Origin: Nageia nagi
Lineage: Eukaryota; Pinophyta
Length of the DNA: 64,000 nt
Direction: 5' to 3'
Assembly: GCA_050084985.1 (NCBI GenBank)
Contig: JBITNC010000001.1
Coordinates: 185,442,001 to 185,506,000 of the forward strand
Of the stretch, positions 1 to 12,580 are shown in pieces (the stretch's first letter is position 1; the number at the start of each line of letters is the position of its first letter). The translations under genes were made by a program, and so were the position numbers. The notes under the pieces were generated by a model. That model did no database searches and had not been told where the DNA came from. It was given only the letters and a program-made list of their open reading frames with translations.

Positions 1-179
1 ACCCTTGAGGGTATTAAAAAATATAGAAACTCGAAGGTTAGACAGTAAGAGTTTGCCCTTAACCCAAAATTTTGAATTTAGTTAAAAGATGAGTTGGGTT
101 GGGGCCCCAACAAAATTGATTATTTCACCAAATTTTGATTTAAATATACCACTAAGGTTCATCATATTGAAAATAGCAT

Positions 180-2330
180 TTTTGTGAGTTTCAATATGAT
201 AAGTATTGAGAAGCTTAGTACATGCAAGACCCATTACCAAAAAAAGATAAACCACTCCCACCTAATTTTCAAGGAATATCTAAAGAGGGTGACAAGACTA
301 AGGCTCAAAGGGAATAGGGATTAATAAAAAGAGAAGAGGTAAGTGAATCATCTAGTTCATGGAAGCTATTAAAGAATATGAAAAGAACTCAAGTTGAAAC
401 AACTATTGATTCCTAGGAGTCTTCCCCAAAAAGAAGAAGAAGAGGTCCAAACTTTGGCATACGCTCAAGCACAAGAAGCCCTATTGAAGAAAGAAATACC
501 CAAAAAGAAACCCCAAACCACTCAACCCTGAGTAACCATGAGTACACAAATTCCATATCCCAAAATAAGTCAAGAAATGCTAGAACCAATTATAGGTAAA
601 GTAGATATGGTGGATGCTTAAGAAACTCAAAAGCTTGAAAGCATAGACATTATTTTTTTACAAGATGCATAGGAGGAAATGGGGGATGAAGTGCAACAAG
701 GAAGAGGCAATGTACTTGAAATAGTTATTTCTACAACATTCAAGGGTGAAGTGGGTAGAGATGGAGACAACAATGATGATGAGGATCCAAAGAAGAAAAA
801 AGACTCTGGACCAATGGATAAGACTCTTGAGAAGGAGAAACCTTTAGAAGAAGAAGAGGAGAAAGTTGAAATATTAGCTTCCACTCAAAAGATAATATAA
901 GAGCCTGCACAAGACAAACTGGCATCTACTTCAAGGATAGGTGGACTTCCACATTTGTTGATTCCTTTTTCTACATCCTCATAACAAGAAATGAAAAGTA
1001 TTTTTTCAACCCAAATAGTAAATCCCATTAATTGGGCAATATTTGTAAATAAACCTCCTATGCTCCTAGAGAAACAGTTTAAAATTTGAGTAAAGTAATA
1101 GAAATAAGAGATATCAAAATTGTCTAGATTCCTTTCAAAAAAGGTTAGATGGATATTACTCCCACAAATGTAGTAAATGTAAATATGTAGAGTGCTCCAA
1201 CTATAGACTAATCTCAATTACTTGTAAATACTTCCATGGTAGCTAGAAAAATCTCTAATCTATGGAAAATAAGATTGATAGGTTAAATAAGAAGATTTAT
1301 CATTATAAAATAATTATCAGGTTGTAGAACCAGAATAAGGATTTATTAGGAAATATGGACAAGCAAAATTTTGAGCTTGAGAAAAGCCTTGAACAAAATA
1401 ACATGAAGCTAAAAAATGTAAAGAAATAAATGGAAGATCTTAAAGCTCAAGATGAGGTAATAGATAATCAAAAGGCCCAACAAATTGAAGAGGAGTTGAA
1501 AAAAGCAGTAGTGGTAAACAAAGTACATAGTGATGATAAGACAAAGTTGCTACAGATTATGAAAAACTTTAAAAAATCCTTGATTGAGCAAATAGGAGAA
1601 AGATTGGTGAGTTTATCATAATTGCATTTATTAAAAAACTAAACAAAATAAGCTCTCCAAAAATGTATTACCTAGGCTACTCTACATAAGTTAGCCTTAA
1701 GTGTACCTAAGTCAGTAATTGAAGGAATGTATAGTTGGCTGAAAGCCCTGATCGAAAAGGATCTAACTACCATCACCCTTAGGCCAAGGAAAATAATTTT
1801 AAGGAGAACCTAGGACATCCACGAGTTACAAGACCTAGTTTTTATTATAGATATTTATAAACAATAATTGAAGATATAGATTGGCTTTATTAACAAATTC
1901 TTTCATTCTTTAATAGAATTAAAAACTCCTAAATTGTGGGAGGAACAAGATATACATGGTAGTGCCAATTGATTGGTGGCCAATACCATTCAATTTTTGG
2001 AAAAATATTTATTTGAGAATCAAATCTCATATTTGTAATAAATAAGTGACATAGCTCAAGAAGCAATAAAAAGGTTTATATATGTCAAAAGATTGGAAAA
2101 TGTGTTGGCAGGTTTCAAAGAAAACATAATCAAATTACAAGCATGCCTTGTTTTGTTGTAGGTAGATTATTAAGATTTAAAAGATTTGTATACCAAAATC
2201 TAGTCTTTGTTCCTCATAGAACTAATTTTGCCACTTGATACCCCTTCAAAAACTTCATCTAGAAAAGCAAATAGGAGGAACAAGTAAAGAGTTCAATTTT
2301 TTAGCATGCTAAGACCTTGAGAGCTGCCAA
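180..2330 (+). pseudogene. Decayed long reading frame of unknown family (region A)
   Basis: I do not recognise this protein. Read across frame breaks, the plus strand gives a long low-complexity protein: a Lys/Gln/Pro-rich start, a Lys and Asp/Glu-rich acidic stretch (open at 679-900), a middle with few stops (900-1100), then a Lys/Glu-rich, coiled-coil-like segment (open at 1430-1621) and a more globular tail to about 2330. Most stops are TAA or TAG where CAA or CAG would restore Gln. The layout resembles regions B and C in this window, although no residue-level homology was established. It lies upstream of gypsy pol remnants, so a structural or accessory protein of an LTR retrotransposon is the best guess. 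The start is not defined and may lie outside the window. Confidence 0.35.
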
Positions 2331-3789
2331 AAGATTGTTATTATTTTAGAATCACACTATGAGAAAAGGGTAACATTCTGATATTTTTATTCTTTTGTGC
2401 ATTTGAAATAAATTCATTCTTAATTCCCACTTATTACTCCTCTTTCACATTTTGTAATATTCAAAAGGTGTCTATTCTTTGTACTTAGTCATTTTGTCAA
2501 AGTTTGTTAAGTCTTGAAAGTTCCAGGTACTGTTAATAGTCCATATACTATATATGTAAATAAGTCTTAAACATTTAGTTTTATGCTTAATTGCTATCGA
2601 GGGGTGTTATAATATGTACTAGAGGTTGTAGTAGTCTATCTAATACTTTTTGATAACAGTACATAAGTTTGAATTCATAAGTCATTGTTAATATATCAAA
2701 CTCATATATGTGAAGTAATGTGTCATGTCCAGGAGATACCCATACATATAAGGGAAGTAAATATCTAAGTCAAGTCTAGGTATGGTAGAAACCTAGATCT
2801 CTCTAGGAAGTGTTGTAGATAAGAGTCCCTACTAAGTTGAAGTCACCAATATTTAATATGGTAAAGCCTATGGATTTCTAAATAAAAGCTCCACTATATA
2901 CCCAAAATTAGCAGGAGATATTTCAAGAAGTCCATTATCCAAAGCCCACCAATTTCAAGTGATGATGTCATACTTTTTACCTAAAATCAATGGGTCTTAA
3001 GATAATCATTAGTGGGAGTTATGACATTCAATAAGATATAGTTGGAGAATTCCATTATTCAAAGCCTATTGATTTTGAGGGATGATGTCATACTTTTTTC
3101 CTAAAATCAACAAGTCCCAAGATAATAATCAATAGGAGTTATGATGTTCAGTGGGAGATATTTTAAAATAACCAACAATGCTGATTGTACTTAGTCACCA
3201 TGTAATCTAATATAGTTATAACTATAATTTATACATTTGTAAATAGTTTCTTATGCTATTGTTAGTCAATAGCTTAGTTAAGAGCATTAATGGTAGACAA
3301 CCACCCAATTGAAGATGTAAATATATAAATAGTGGACTATTATAGGTCCAAAAGGTTAGACATTCTAACAAATTTGCCCAATTTTGTAAGGTACTTTCAT
3401 GTATTATAATGAAATTTGATAATGGTTTTCCATTTTATAACATGTGACTATCTATTACGCTTTGTGAATGTTATGCATGAAGTGTTATCTTAAATTATTG
3501 CTATGTATTATGATTGTGATACCCCAAGGGTAAGATAGTTTACTATTCTCAATCTTGTTTATGGATTGTTGTCTATGCTACAATGCCTAGGCTATTTAGT
3601 GTCAAATTTTCTTTCTTTATTTAGTATGTTCATCCCTTTCCTATTACTCTTAGCCTTTTTATCTCTTTCATGTTACTTTTAACCTTCACAATAGATAGGA
3701 ACTGACCTATAATCTAAAGATTGAGTAGAAAACCAACATGAGCGCATTCCCCACCACCTTCTACTCTTTCAAGGACCTTACTATTGTAG
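2331..3789. other. Non-coding spacer with LTR-like features
   Basis: No protein family is recognisable. The stretch has a 120-bp tandem duplication (listed separately) and a TATA-like box, TATATAAAT at 3322-3330, followed by a short AT-rich tract. This would suit an LTR promoter, but I found no second LTR copy or target duplication, so the LTR reading is only a possibility. Confidence 0.3.
2911..3170. repeat. Tandem repeat, 120-bp unit, just over two copies
   Basis: Copies start at 2911 and 3031 and a third begins at 3151 but stops after about 20 bases. The shared core GATGATGTCATACTTTTT occurs at 2961 and 3081, exactly 120 bases apart, and flanking blocks (CCTAAAATCAA, GGAGTTATGA) keep the same spacing. 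The copies have diverged by scattered substitutions without length change. Confidence 0.85.
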
Positions 3790-4975
3790 GAAATGGAGAA
3801 CATGACCAAACCAAACCCTTGAGGTTACATTATATTGATCAACACTCAATAGAGCTTCAAAGAAAGATAATTACTCATTTCCCTTACTAGATAAATTTTT
3901 GTAGATCATTAATGGTTCTTAAATGATATCCTTTTTAGATGGCTATTTAGGGCACAACTAGATCATGGTAAATAAATATGATATATTGAAAATTATATTT
4001 ACATAAAAATGGGAAAAATTTGCTTACATTTGAATGCCATTCAATTTGATCAATGCTGGTGCTACTTTCCAATGCATAATGGATTACACTTTCCAAGGAT
4101 TGGTTAGTAAGTCCATTATCATTTACATGGAAAACCTTACCATTTTTTCTAAATACTGATATTCACATATAGATGATTTAAGAACCATATTTGAAAGGTG
4201 TAGAAAGTTTTTTATCTCCTTGAATCCTAAGAAATGTATTTTTGGCACCTCAAAAGGATGATTACTAGGCATATAATTTTAGAACATGGAATCTGAGTAA
4301 ATGCCATTCAAAACATATCTTATCTAGTGAGCTTGAAAGAAGTTATATCATTCATAGGGAAGATTAAATTTATTTGTAAGTTCATTTTATGATTTGCAAA
4401 TATCATGAAACCTATCATTGGAATGATGATGATGAAATATTAGATCAAGTTGGATGAAGAATCACATGTTTTTTTTTACTAAAATATTAAAGATGCTATT
4501 TCAAAAGTACCTATGTTGACAAGTCTAGATTATAAAAAACCATTTTATCTTTATTCATTCACTTCAAAATATTCTATTACTAGAATGCTCACTTAGATGG
4601 ATGAGGCTAGTTAATAAAATCCTATATCCTTAATGAGAGCCCCTTTGAAAGATGCAACATTGAAGTAATCCATTATAGATAAGCAGGCATATACTTTGGT
4701 GAAACCAATTAAAAAATTTAGGCATTGCATTCTATGTAGTAAAGTCATAGCTGTAGTATCTAAATCGATAGTTAAAAATATACTTGCTCAACATGAATTA
4801 GGAGAAAAAAGAGGAAATTGGATCTCTACTCTTCAAGAATATGATTTAATGATCCAACTAATGAAAATAGTTAGAGGGAAAGGTATAACCAAAACCCTCT
4901 CTCTATGTGATGATGATATTCCTTCCAAATATGAAGAAATGCAAAGTACAAATAATATTATGATATGTTAATATA
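3790..4975 (+). pseudogene. Ty3/gypsy reverse transcriptase and RNase H remnant
   Basis: Translation across several frames gives the ordered landmarks of a plant gypsy RT: a core resembling LDGYSGYNQI (about 3934), INAGATFQ (about 4055), the catalytic box, then SLNPKKCIFG (about 4220), which is typical of Ty3/gypsy. RNase H follows, ending in the open segment 4696-4971, which contains LVKPIKKFRH and LQEYDLMIQ; these match the usual family tail. The catalytic YxDD box at 4124-4135 reads Tyr-Met-Glu-Asn, so both metal-binding aspartates are lost and the copy is dead. Stops and frameshifts are frequent. Integrase follows on the same strand. Confidence 0.85.
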
Positions 4976-5179
4976 TAACCATAAAAGGATCATGGTATGA
5001 ATACATGGTGGATTATCTCACTTTTGAGGCATATCCCTGATATTTTAGTTAGGCACTGAAAAGAGCTTTGAGATACAAGTTTGCCAAATTTATGATACAA
5101 TCAACCAAATTGTATAAAAAAATTATGATAGAATATATTTAATATGCCTTGAAGAGAATCAAATCAAAGATATTTTGAT

Positions 5180-6250
5180 GTAGTTTCACAATCAAGAGAA
5201 TGGAATTGGCCCTGCACTTGGTCACATGTTAGCTCATTAAATTCTAAAAGTTAGATATTATTGACCTTCATTTTCAAGGATGCACATAATTATGCCAAGA
5301 CTTGTCATATTTTTCAAACTAAAATAGGTAGAGAAAAGAATTCAAGCTTACTTTTACAACCAATCCTTGAGTCTAGGACATTTGCAAAATGAGTACTCGA
5401 CTTTATTAGAGTTATTCACCCTAATTTATCTGTAGGTCACCAATTTATTTTAACAACCACTAACTACTGCACAAGATGGACTGAAGCACAAGCTTGCAAA
5501 AATACCACAACAAAGGTGGTCATAAGTTCTTAGAAGAATCCATAATAACTTGGTTCAAAATGTTGTATTCCTTGATTTGCAACAATGATCTCACCTTTGC
5601 ATCAATTTCATTTTAGAATGGGCATACAATCATGGCATTGCATTGGGATTCTTCTCTAACTACTATCCACAAGGAAATGAAGTGGTAGATTTGAAAAATA
5701 AGAAATTGGTGGTAGTGATTAAGAACCACCTAGATAAGAATCCATAGGGATGGCACAACAAATTGAAGTATGCTATTTGTTTAGATAGAATCCAAGTGAA
5801 GCAATCTATAAGTACTAGCCCAATTTGGCTTATATATGGCACATAACCTATTTTCCTATTACACTTGAAGATTAATACTTTGTAGTTTATGAAAGAATAT
5901 GTGGATACAAATGATGTTGTTGAAGAAAGGTTAGTTTAGTTACTTAAATTGGAAGAATAACAAGAGCAAGTATTTCCAAAGTCTTAGCTAACATCAATAA
6001 ATCACTAAAAGATGGTTTGATAAATTTGTTAAAGAGAAAGACTTCATACTTGGAGACCTAGTATGAAGATAAAGGGAAACATACCAAATTAGATAAATTA
6101 TGGTTACATCCATTCTAGATATCATGTGTTACCAGATTGAATTTGTTCATGCTACAACACTTGATGAGAGAAGAGCTACCATTACTAGTTAATGGTAAGC
6201 ATACGAAACACTATTTCTAGGCTTGAAGAAAGTGACTTCATTTTGTATTG
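5180..6250 (+). pseudogene. Ty3/gypsy integrase remnant
   Basis: Downstream of the RT/RNase H remnant and in the same orientation. The end of the integrase core is recognisable: a YYPQGNE segment near 5660 corresponds to the family's YYPQGNG motif that contains the catalytic Glu region, followed by an LIYGT segment near 5830 like the family's conserved LVYG. The zinc-binding N-terminus and first catalytic Asp are too degraded to place. Order RT-RNase H-INT supports Ty3/gypsy rather than Ty1/copia. No chromodomain is visible. Confidence 0.75.
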
Positions 6251-7099
6251 TGTAAATATATTTTTTCTCCATAGTTAGTAGTCTTATTCCTTTCATTTTT
6301 AGTAGTTTAGTTTCCATTGTATCATAGGTTAGATATGTTACAATGAGAAATCACAAAAAGAAAACTTTGAAAATGAAAAAAATTAGGTTAGTAGTTGCTT
6401 TAGAGACCATAGTTATAGAGACACTCTAGCCAATATCTTGATCCAATGCTATATGGTTTTAGCTGCAAAATTTCCCTATCAGAATAAAAGATATATGTAA
6501 GATGGTGTATTCAAATTCAATATTTCATATACCAATCACATCATTATAGAAAGATGAGAATAGGGGTTACTAAAATATCACTAGACTTAGATAATAACCT
6601 AGGTGTCCTGATGACTATTTGGATATCTAGTGAGAGTTTACTCACTATAATGTAAATGATGATACAACCATAAATGAGCATGCTAATATTGGTTCATTCC
6701 TAATGGATGATGCATATAAGTATGTATCCAATTTTTATCTAACTTTTTTTTTGTCTTATTGTTTAGCTATTGTTGTGCTTGCACAACATGCCTCCTAATT
6801 TTTGTAAAATTTGGGGACCTTGCTTTTTTGCAAGTGATACCTTCAACAATTAAATTTAGGAAATATAAGAGCTAAAACTAGGATCAACATGCATTGGCTA
6901 AAATCCTCCAAAATTCTCTAAGTTCTTTAAGACTTAAATAATTTCACTTTAGGTCACATATTTTCAAGAGTATGCATGGGTAAAGTTTATAAAGGGTGTG
7001 AATGAGGAATTTTTTTCTAAGCATTAAGTTTTCACAATTTTTAGGTGCAAAAGTGATTAGTTTCCAAGAAAAGCAACTTGAACATAGTAAAAAATTCAA
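6251..7099. other. Spacer downstream of gypsy integrase
   Basis: No coding remnant is recognised. A short purine-rich stretch, TTTGGGGACC near 6820, could be a polypurine tract preceding a 3' LTR, but no LTR pair was found to confirm it. Confidence 0.25.
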
Positions 7100-8420
7100 A
7101 ATCTCCCAAAATTGTGAATACTAGCTAGCTAACCTTAGTTTGAGAAAACATTTTTTTAAGTATGAAGAGGTTATGCTTTTTTAGGGGTATGCAAAAGGAT
7201 GTATTAAAAAATAAGTGAAAAAATGGAGAAATAAGGAGGTCACATGTTTCATGAAGAATGGCATGACAAGCGAGATCACATGTTTTGAAAAGGATGCATG
7301 AAGCATGGCTTACAATACACATGCAACTAAGGTTGCAAGTTTTGAAGGAGATGCTTGGAGCATGTGTGCAAAAACATGCGACTTAGCCTCATCCTAGGGA
7401 GGCAGGTCAAGCAAATATATAAAAGCAGATCCCCTTTCATTATAAATTTGAGTTAAGTTAGAAAGAAGTGGATTATGTATGTCACATAAAATACAAAAGT
7501 CATACTTTTTCCATATAATTCCCCTAGTCCAATTGATTATGCATTTTGCCTTAGTAAGGTTGGTCATGTAATTCATAGAATATACATTGGGTATGTATTT
7601 TAAAACATGCAACTAAGACTTCCTTGAGAATTGAGCCTAAGAGGAGCTTAAAAGGAGAACATCCTCTTCATTTTGGCATGAGTGTGAGTCAAACAAAGAG
7701 ATCACATATTTCCCATGGAATGCTTTAGTTTTTCCAAGGTCATGCATTTTCCATTGAATGATCCAATTCAACTAAGTTGCACATTTTGAGAAGAGTGCAT
7801 AGAGCATATTTTTGAAAACATGCAACCAAGAGGACTAGGTCACATGGTTTGAATAAAATACCTTGGGCTTGTATTTTAAAATATATGACTAATGCTTCCT
7901 TGAAAATTGAGCCAAAGGAAGGTATAAAGGGAAGTGCCACTTCTCTTTTAGCAAGTTTGGGACCAAAGAAAGTTGGGCATATGTTCTCTCCCAAATCTCT
8001 CAATATAATTGGTCACATTTCAAGAAGGATGCTTTGTGCTAATGTTTAAAAATATGTGGCCTAATTATTTTTGAAAAATATGCCAATGAAGCTATAAAAA
8101 TGGATGCTCCTCCATTTTGATACAAGTGTAAGAAGTTTGGTTGTGCATTTTCAGTAAAATGCTTCAACTAAAGTGGTCATATGTTTGAAAGGGTATGTAA
8201 GTGGCATTGTCTAAAAACATGTGACCTAGTCCATTTTTTTCATAGCATGAGATCTCCCTTGAATGAACATGTGGATCACTAAGAATGGCCCACATGGTAT
8301 ACCAAAGCTATAAAATCCCAAATTGATCACCCTTTTTCACCATTGGAGCTGGTCACACATTTCAAGGAAAGTGTGGATGCAATGCTAAGAAACTATGCAA
8401 CCTAGCTTAGTTGAAAATTC
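7100..8420 (+). repeat. Degenerate array of TATA-box-bearing units
   Basis: About five irregular units of 170-275 bases share a phrase like GGTCACATGTTT, a phrase like AAAACATGYGACYTAG and a TATA-like box followed by a pyrimidine-rich stretch. TATA-like boxes sit near 7414, 7647 (weak, CTTAAAAGG), 7922, 8094 and 8308. Two units also share CTTCCTTGARAATTGAGCC at about 7619 and 7885. The stretch lies between a gypsy pol remnant and region B, both on the plus strand, so it may be the U3 part of an LTR. Short open frames here (for example 7849-8049) lie inside the repeats and are not believable genes. Confidence 0.55.
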
Positions 8421-8764
8421 ATGTAATCTGAAGGAGACACCATTTCACTTGAAGAAACATTTATCAAAGGTATGCTGGAACTTATATCTAACATTGAAAG
8501 AAGAATTGATCATATATTTCCAAAAGTATGCTAGTAGTATGATCTCATGAACATGAGATCTCATATAAATTGATAAATAGTTGTTAGATAGATGCATGAA
8601 GGGTTCCCTGTATTAGAATTGATCTAATTGTAACACTTTGAAGGGGTAGGAATAAATTTATTTGAGGTTTGAAAAGCCTTAAGGCTTCAAAACTAATTGA
8701 AGAATTTGGTAAAAGCTAAGGTTATCAAAGATGACCTTTAGAAATCACTTTCCCCTTATTCATA

Positions 8765-10077
8765 ATGGTTGGTAAGGGAGACTTTGATTAGTTTTGAAAA
8801 GGATGGAAGAATCTTTCTTCACAAAGGAAATAATTTGGCTGACATCTCAAATATAGATTGTTCACATATTGATATCGAGAAGACCTTGGAGGTGATCTAA
8901 AAGTTATATAAGATTTCTTTATCTCGAGAGGTGCTATATACATTAGTGTTGGATGATATAGGAATCATTCCTACTGCTATCCCATTTCAAGAATTTTGTT
9001 GGGAAGTGGGGAAATAGTGTAACTTTCTGGAGAGAGTCCTCTTTAATACCGTGGATCATAAAAACATGGAGTTTTCAATGAAGGGGATTGAAGAGGATTT
9101 CAAATTATTTAGTGAAGGAATGATCTATATAGAAAAGTACTCCATGGCCTTTTACTAAGGATTAAGTAAGCCCATAGAACTACTCAAGAAATGGCTAGAA
9201 GATGATTTCCAATATTATATAGGGGCTAAACTAATCAATGCTTCTAGAACTAGTTTCCTTAATGTAGTATCCCAGATTATCAATCTTTTGTGTAGAATTA
9301 TCAAGAAACCAATTGATTCTAAGTGTAAAATTGAATTCACAAGATTCATTTACCAAATAAGCATGGGTAAAAAGATCAAATAGAATAGAGCCCTGAGTGA
9401 TACACTAAATGAGCAATTGATACACTAAGTATCCAATTTTGAGAGAAATAACAGAAAATTTAGCTATTGAAAGAGATTTTGCTTTTGCATATCAAGATGT
9501 CAGGCCATATGGGGACTTATTTCTATAAAGTATCAGTGCAACATACATACAAGTATACGGTTCTCAAAAGCCATCAATTTTGATACCCAAATATGCCATC
9601 AATAAGTTACTAATAATGGAGTTATGTAGGTAGATTTTGTATTTATGGAAAAATGTATGGAAGAAGAAAGATGCTACTTTCAATTTGCCTATCGTAATTG
9701 TATAATACTCTTGAACCAAGTGGAAGGAGGTAGAATCAAGAGCTAAGGAAATCTATCTTTATATTTTCCCAATAACATAACTATATTAAAATTATGATCC
9801 AGAGGAGAAGATACATTAATTTTGTTTGGCCCATTCAAAGATTTGGACCATGCTTATTACCTATCAATCCGTAGGACTGTTGGAGAGATACAAGAATATC
9901 ATGAGAGATGATGAGACCTTGAAGGTCCATCAGTAACTATTGAAGCAACATAACTTGGATAACATTATGAGGAAAGGGATTGATTTCAAAATAACAAAGC
10001 TAAGAGGGATAATTGCAATAAGGAATCCTAAACCATCCTAGATTATAATGGAGATATTTTCAGAGGGACCATAAGAG
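8765..10077 (+). pseudogene. Decayed long reading frame of unknown family, 5' part (region B)
   Basis: I do not recognise the family. From a plausible ATG at 8765 the plus strand encodes a largely hydrophilic, helical-looking protein that stays readable for about 430 codons with a modest number of stops, many explainable by C to T. The frame is cut at 10077 by the copia insertion 10078-22919, flanked by AAGAG on both sides, and resumes at 22925. It lies downstream of the TATA-unit array and gypsy pol on the same strand. It may be a structural protein of an LTR element; this is inference. Confidence 0.4.
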
Positions 10078-10290
10078 TGTTAGAATTTTTAATGCATTAT
10101 TGTTTGGTAATTAAAATGTAAGTCACTTACTTAATTCACATAAATACTTTAAAAAATTATTTAAAAATACTTTTTAGTATTTAGGGAATTAAATAAGTGC
10201 AACTTGACCATTCTTATCTTATGTAAACCTTGGGTAAAAGGTGAATTAAGATGGAGTTCTCTCCTATAAATAGAGGGTTTGGCCTTGTTG
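10078..10290 (+). repeat. 5' LTR fragment of the old copia element
   Basis: Matches 22441-22655 at the start of the 3' LTR, including AAATAAGTGCAACTTGACCA and the promoter-like CTCCTATAAATAGAGGG (TATA box near 10265 and 22626). Similarity stops after GTAAATA at about 10290. The remaining 260 or so bases of the LTR are missing from their expected place, so this LTR is truncated or interrupted. Confidence 0.85.
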
Positions 10291-12032
10291 TAAATATATT
10301 ATTGTTCTGTGCTAACATTCTTGTGTTAATTTATTTATTTATTTCTAAATAACAATAATGTATTGTTTCTATTTTTTTTTTGATATTTAAAATAATATAA
10401 GTTTACAATTATTTTTACCATATAAACATTTCTTTTATGTTTATAAAAATGTTGGGTAAAAATTGTAATTTTTTTCTTTTCTACTTTGTATAATCTCTTT
10501 TTACAAATTGTTATAATTTATTTTGTATTAAAGAAAATATATATTATCTTTTTTATAAAAAAAGAGAGAATACACAATGTAAAAGAAATTATATATATTG
10601 TTTCTAGTTTACAATGTAAAATTTATTTACAATATCAAATGTAAGTTTTTTTTTTTTTTTAAATGAATATTAAATTAAATGGCAACCTACCGGAGCCTCA
10701 GCCTGCCAACATGCCCAGGGTGGGGGCTCAACCAGCCAACGCCACCATTCTTTTTCTCTGAGTGCGCTCTGTAGTTGGCAGTCTAGATTTGTTTTTTGGG
10801 GGAGTATGCTAGCGGTCGCTTCGCCACACAAATTTTTTTTAATTAAAGTTTATGTCAACTTGTTTAAATAAAAGAAAGCAAGTTGTGTCTTGCTTTAATT
10901 TTTTTGTAGAATTACTTGGTAGAGATTCTTTTGTATTAAATGCATGTTTTTATTACAAACTTACCCCTTTTTATAATATTGTAAAGTGTTTATTTTTTAT
11001 TTGTTTAAAAGGGGGAGATTTGTTTTTCTAAAAAAAGGTGGTACCTTATTTTGTGAAAAAAGACTTATTATGAGGGAGATTGTTTTGCCCTTACCTTATT
11101 ATAAAAGAGGCCTTATATTTTTTTTGTTATTAAAATAAGGAAATTATTTTCTCCCTTTGTTAAGTGTATTTTTTAAAAAAAGAGGAGGAATGATTCTAAT
11201 TTTAAATTATTGTATGATGATTTTGTTTTCCTCTTGTCCTAATCTTGTTCTTGAAAATGCAAATAGGAGTGTTTGTGATATCTTCTAAGCATAGAAAATT
11301 AAGGATTTCTATTACAAGAATGAAGACGCTTGATAAGAAGATGGACAAGCTTTGGAATAAATCAAAGAAGAAAGAATATGAAGATAAAATGCAAAAATGG
11401 TCAATCCTTGTGAGACAAAGAAATGAAGTCATAACCCACATGCTCCATTTTCAAACTCGCTATACGGTGGACTCCAATGCTTTTATAGTTGAGGAAATGA
11501 GTCTTCCTCTTGAAATAAGTCTTCCCTAAGCAAGTTGATGTTAATTAACCTTGCTTTTTATATGTTTTTAATACTTGAGTTAACCTTGAGCATGTTGTAA
11601 AGCTCCTAGAGCTTTATTACGTAACTAACCCAAAAACCAAGGAAACTACTAACCTCTTGTTGTGTGGTTGTCCTTCTTTTATGGTTAAACAATCAACAAA
11701 TGCTCAAATTAAGTTAAGTCAATGGTAAAATATGCACTAAATACTAACTACAAATACTAACATCAAATGCTAACTACGATTATAGATTAGGACTTACTAA
11801 CCTTTAAACTACTTAAGGTTAAACAAGTACACTAATATGACTTATAATCTACTAACATTGATTTACAACTTACTAACTACAATTTTCTAACCCAAACAAA
11901 GCTACTAACCTGCAATTTGTCATTTTTTTTTATTTTATACAAATTTGTATAAGTTTCTTTCTATTGCAACAATATTAAACATGATTAGTTTATATTGGTT
12001 GGTTACTTGCAATTGTTATGTTAGTTAGTTAA
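10291..12032. other. Unassigned internal sequence with a GC-rich island
   Basis: This lies where the rest of the 5' LTR and the leader of the old copia element should be, but matches neither. It is AT-rich with long T runs. An abrupt GC-rich island sits at about 10680-10830. An open frame at 11245-11529 (94 codons, Lys/Met-rich) has no recognisable motif. TACTAACC-like phrases recur at 11620-11910. It may be a further inserted element. Confidence 0.4.
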
Positions 12033-12567
12033 TGTTAGGATTTAATAAGTTTATATAAGCAAGAGCATCAATAATTCTCTTACTCCTTAGCAAAAGAAAC
12101 AACATTCAAAGCATACTACTGAAATCAAATAACCATGAACATCAATCACACAAAGAGAGACACAAGAGATAACGTGGTTCACCCAATGTAGGCTACATCC
12201 ACGGAGAAGCTTTCAACCCTTTTGCATATCATTCTTCAAAGTCCTCCAAGTAACAAACCAGCAGCATAACCTTGCTACAATCTTCACTTTGGAGTTACAA
12301 CAAAACCTCACTACAATCTCTCTCTCAATAATCACAATCTACTTCACAATTGCTATCAAAACTACAATACTACATGCCTCAACTCAAGCCTCTTATTTAT
12401 AGGTACAAACTAACCCAACTTAAACCCAAGTTGGATTAGGAAGGTTGTTAGGTAACCCCCAACCCTTCTATAACTAATAACCAGGTGTCATGGCTTCTTG
12501 GCAACTGAAAAACGAGAAAGAAACTGCTCTCTATTTTCTAGCCGGTTGTAGTCTCCATTTTCTAACA
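12033..12567 (-). repeat. 3' LTR of the Tork-like element
   Basis: 535 bp, TGTTAG to CTAACA. It differs from the other LTR only at 12138, 12174, 12224, 12437, 12476, 12513 and 12533, all transitions; at least two (12174, 12513) are in CpG context. On the minus strand it carries CCTATAAATAAGAGG, a TATA box at about 12390-12402. Confidence 0.95.
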
Positions 12568-12580
12568 ATCTCCCACTTGG
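12568..12580 (-). other. Polypurine tract of the Tork-like element
   Basis: On the minus strand CCAAGTGGGAGAT directly precedes the 3' LTR. Position and purine content match the plus-strand priming site used by copia elements. The old copia element has the related AAGTGGGAG at 22432-22440 in the same position. Confidence 0.8.
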
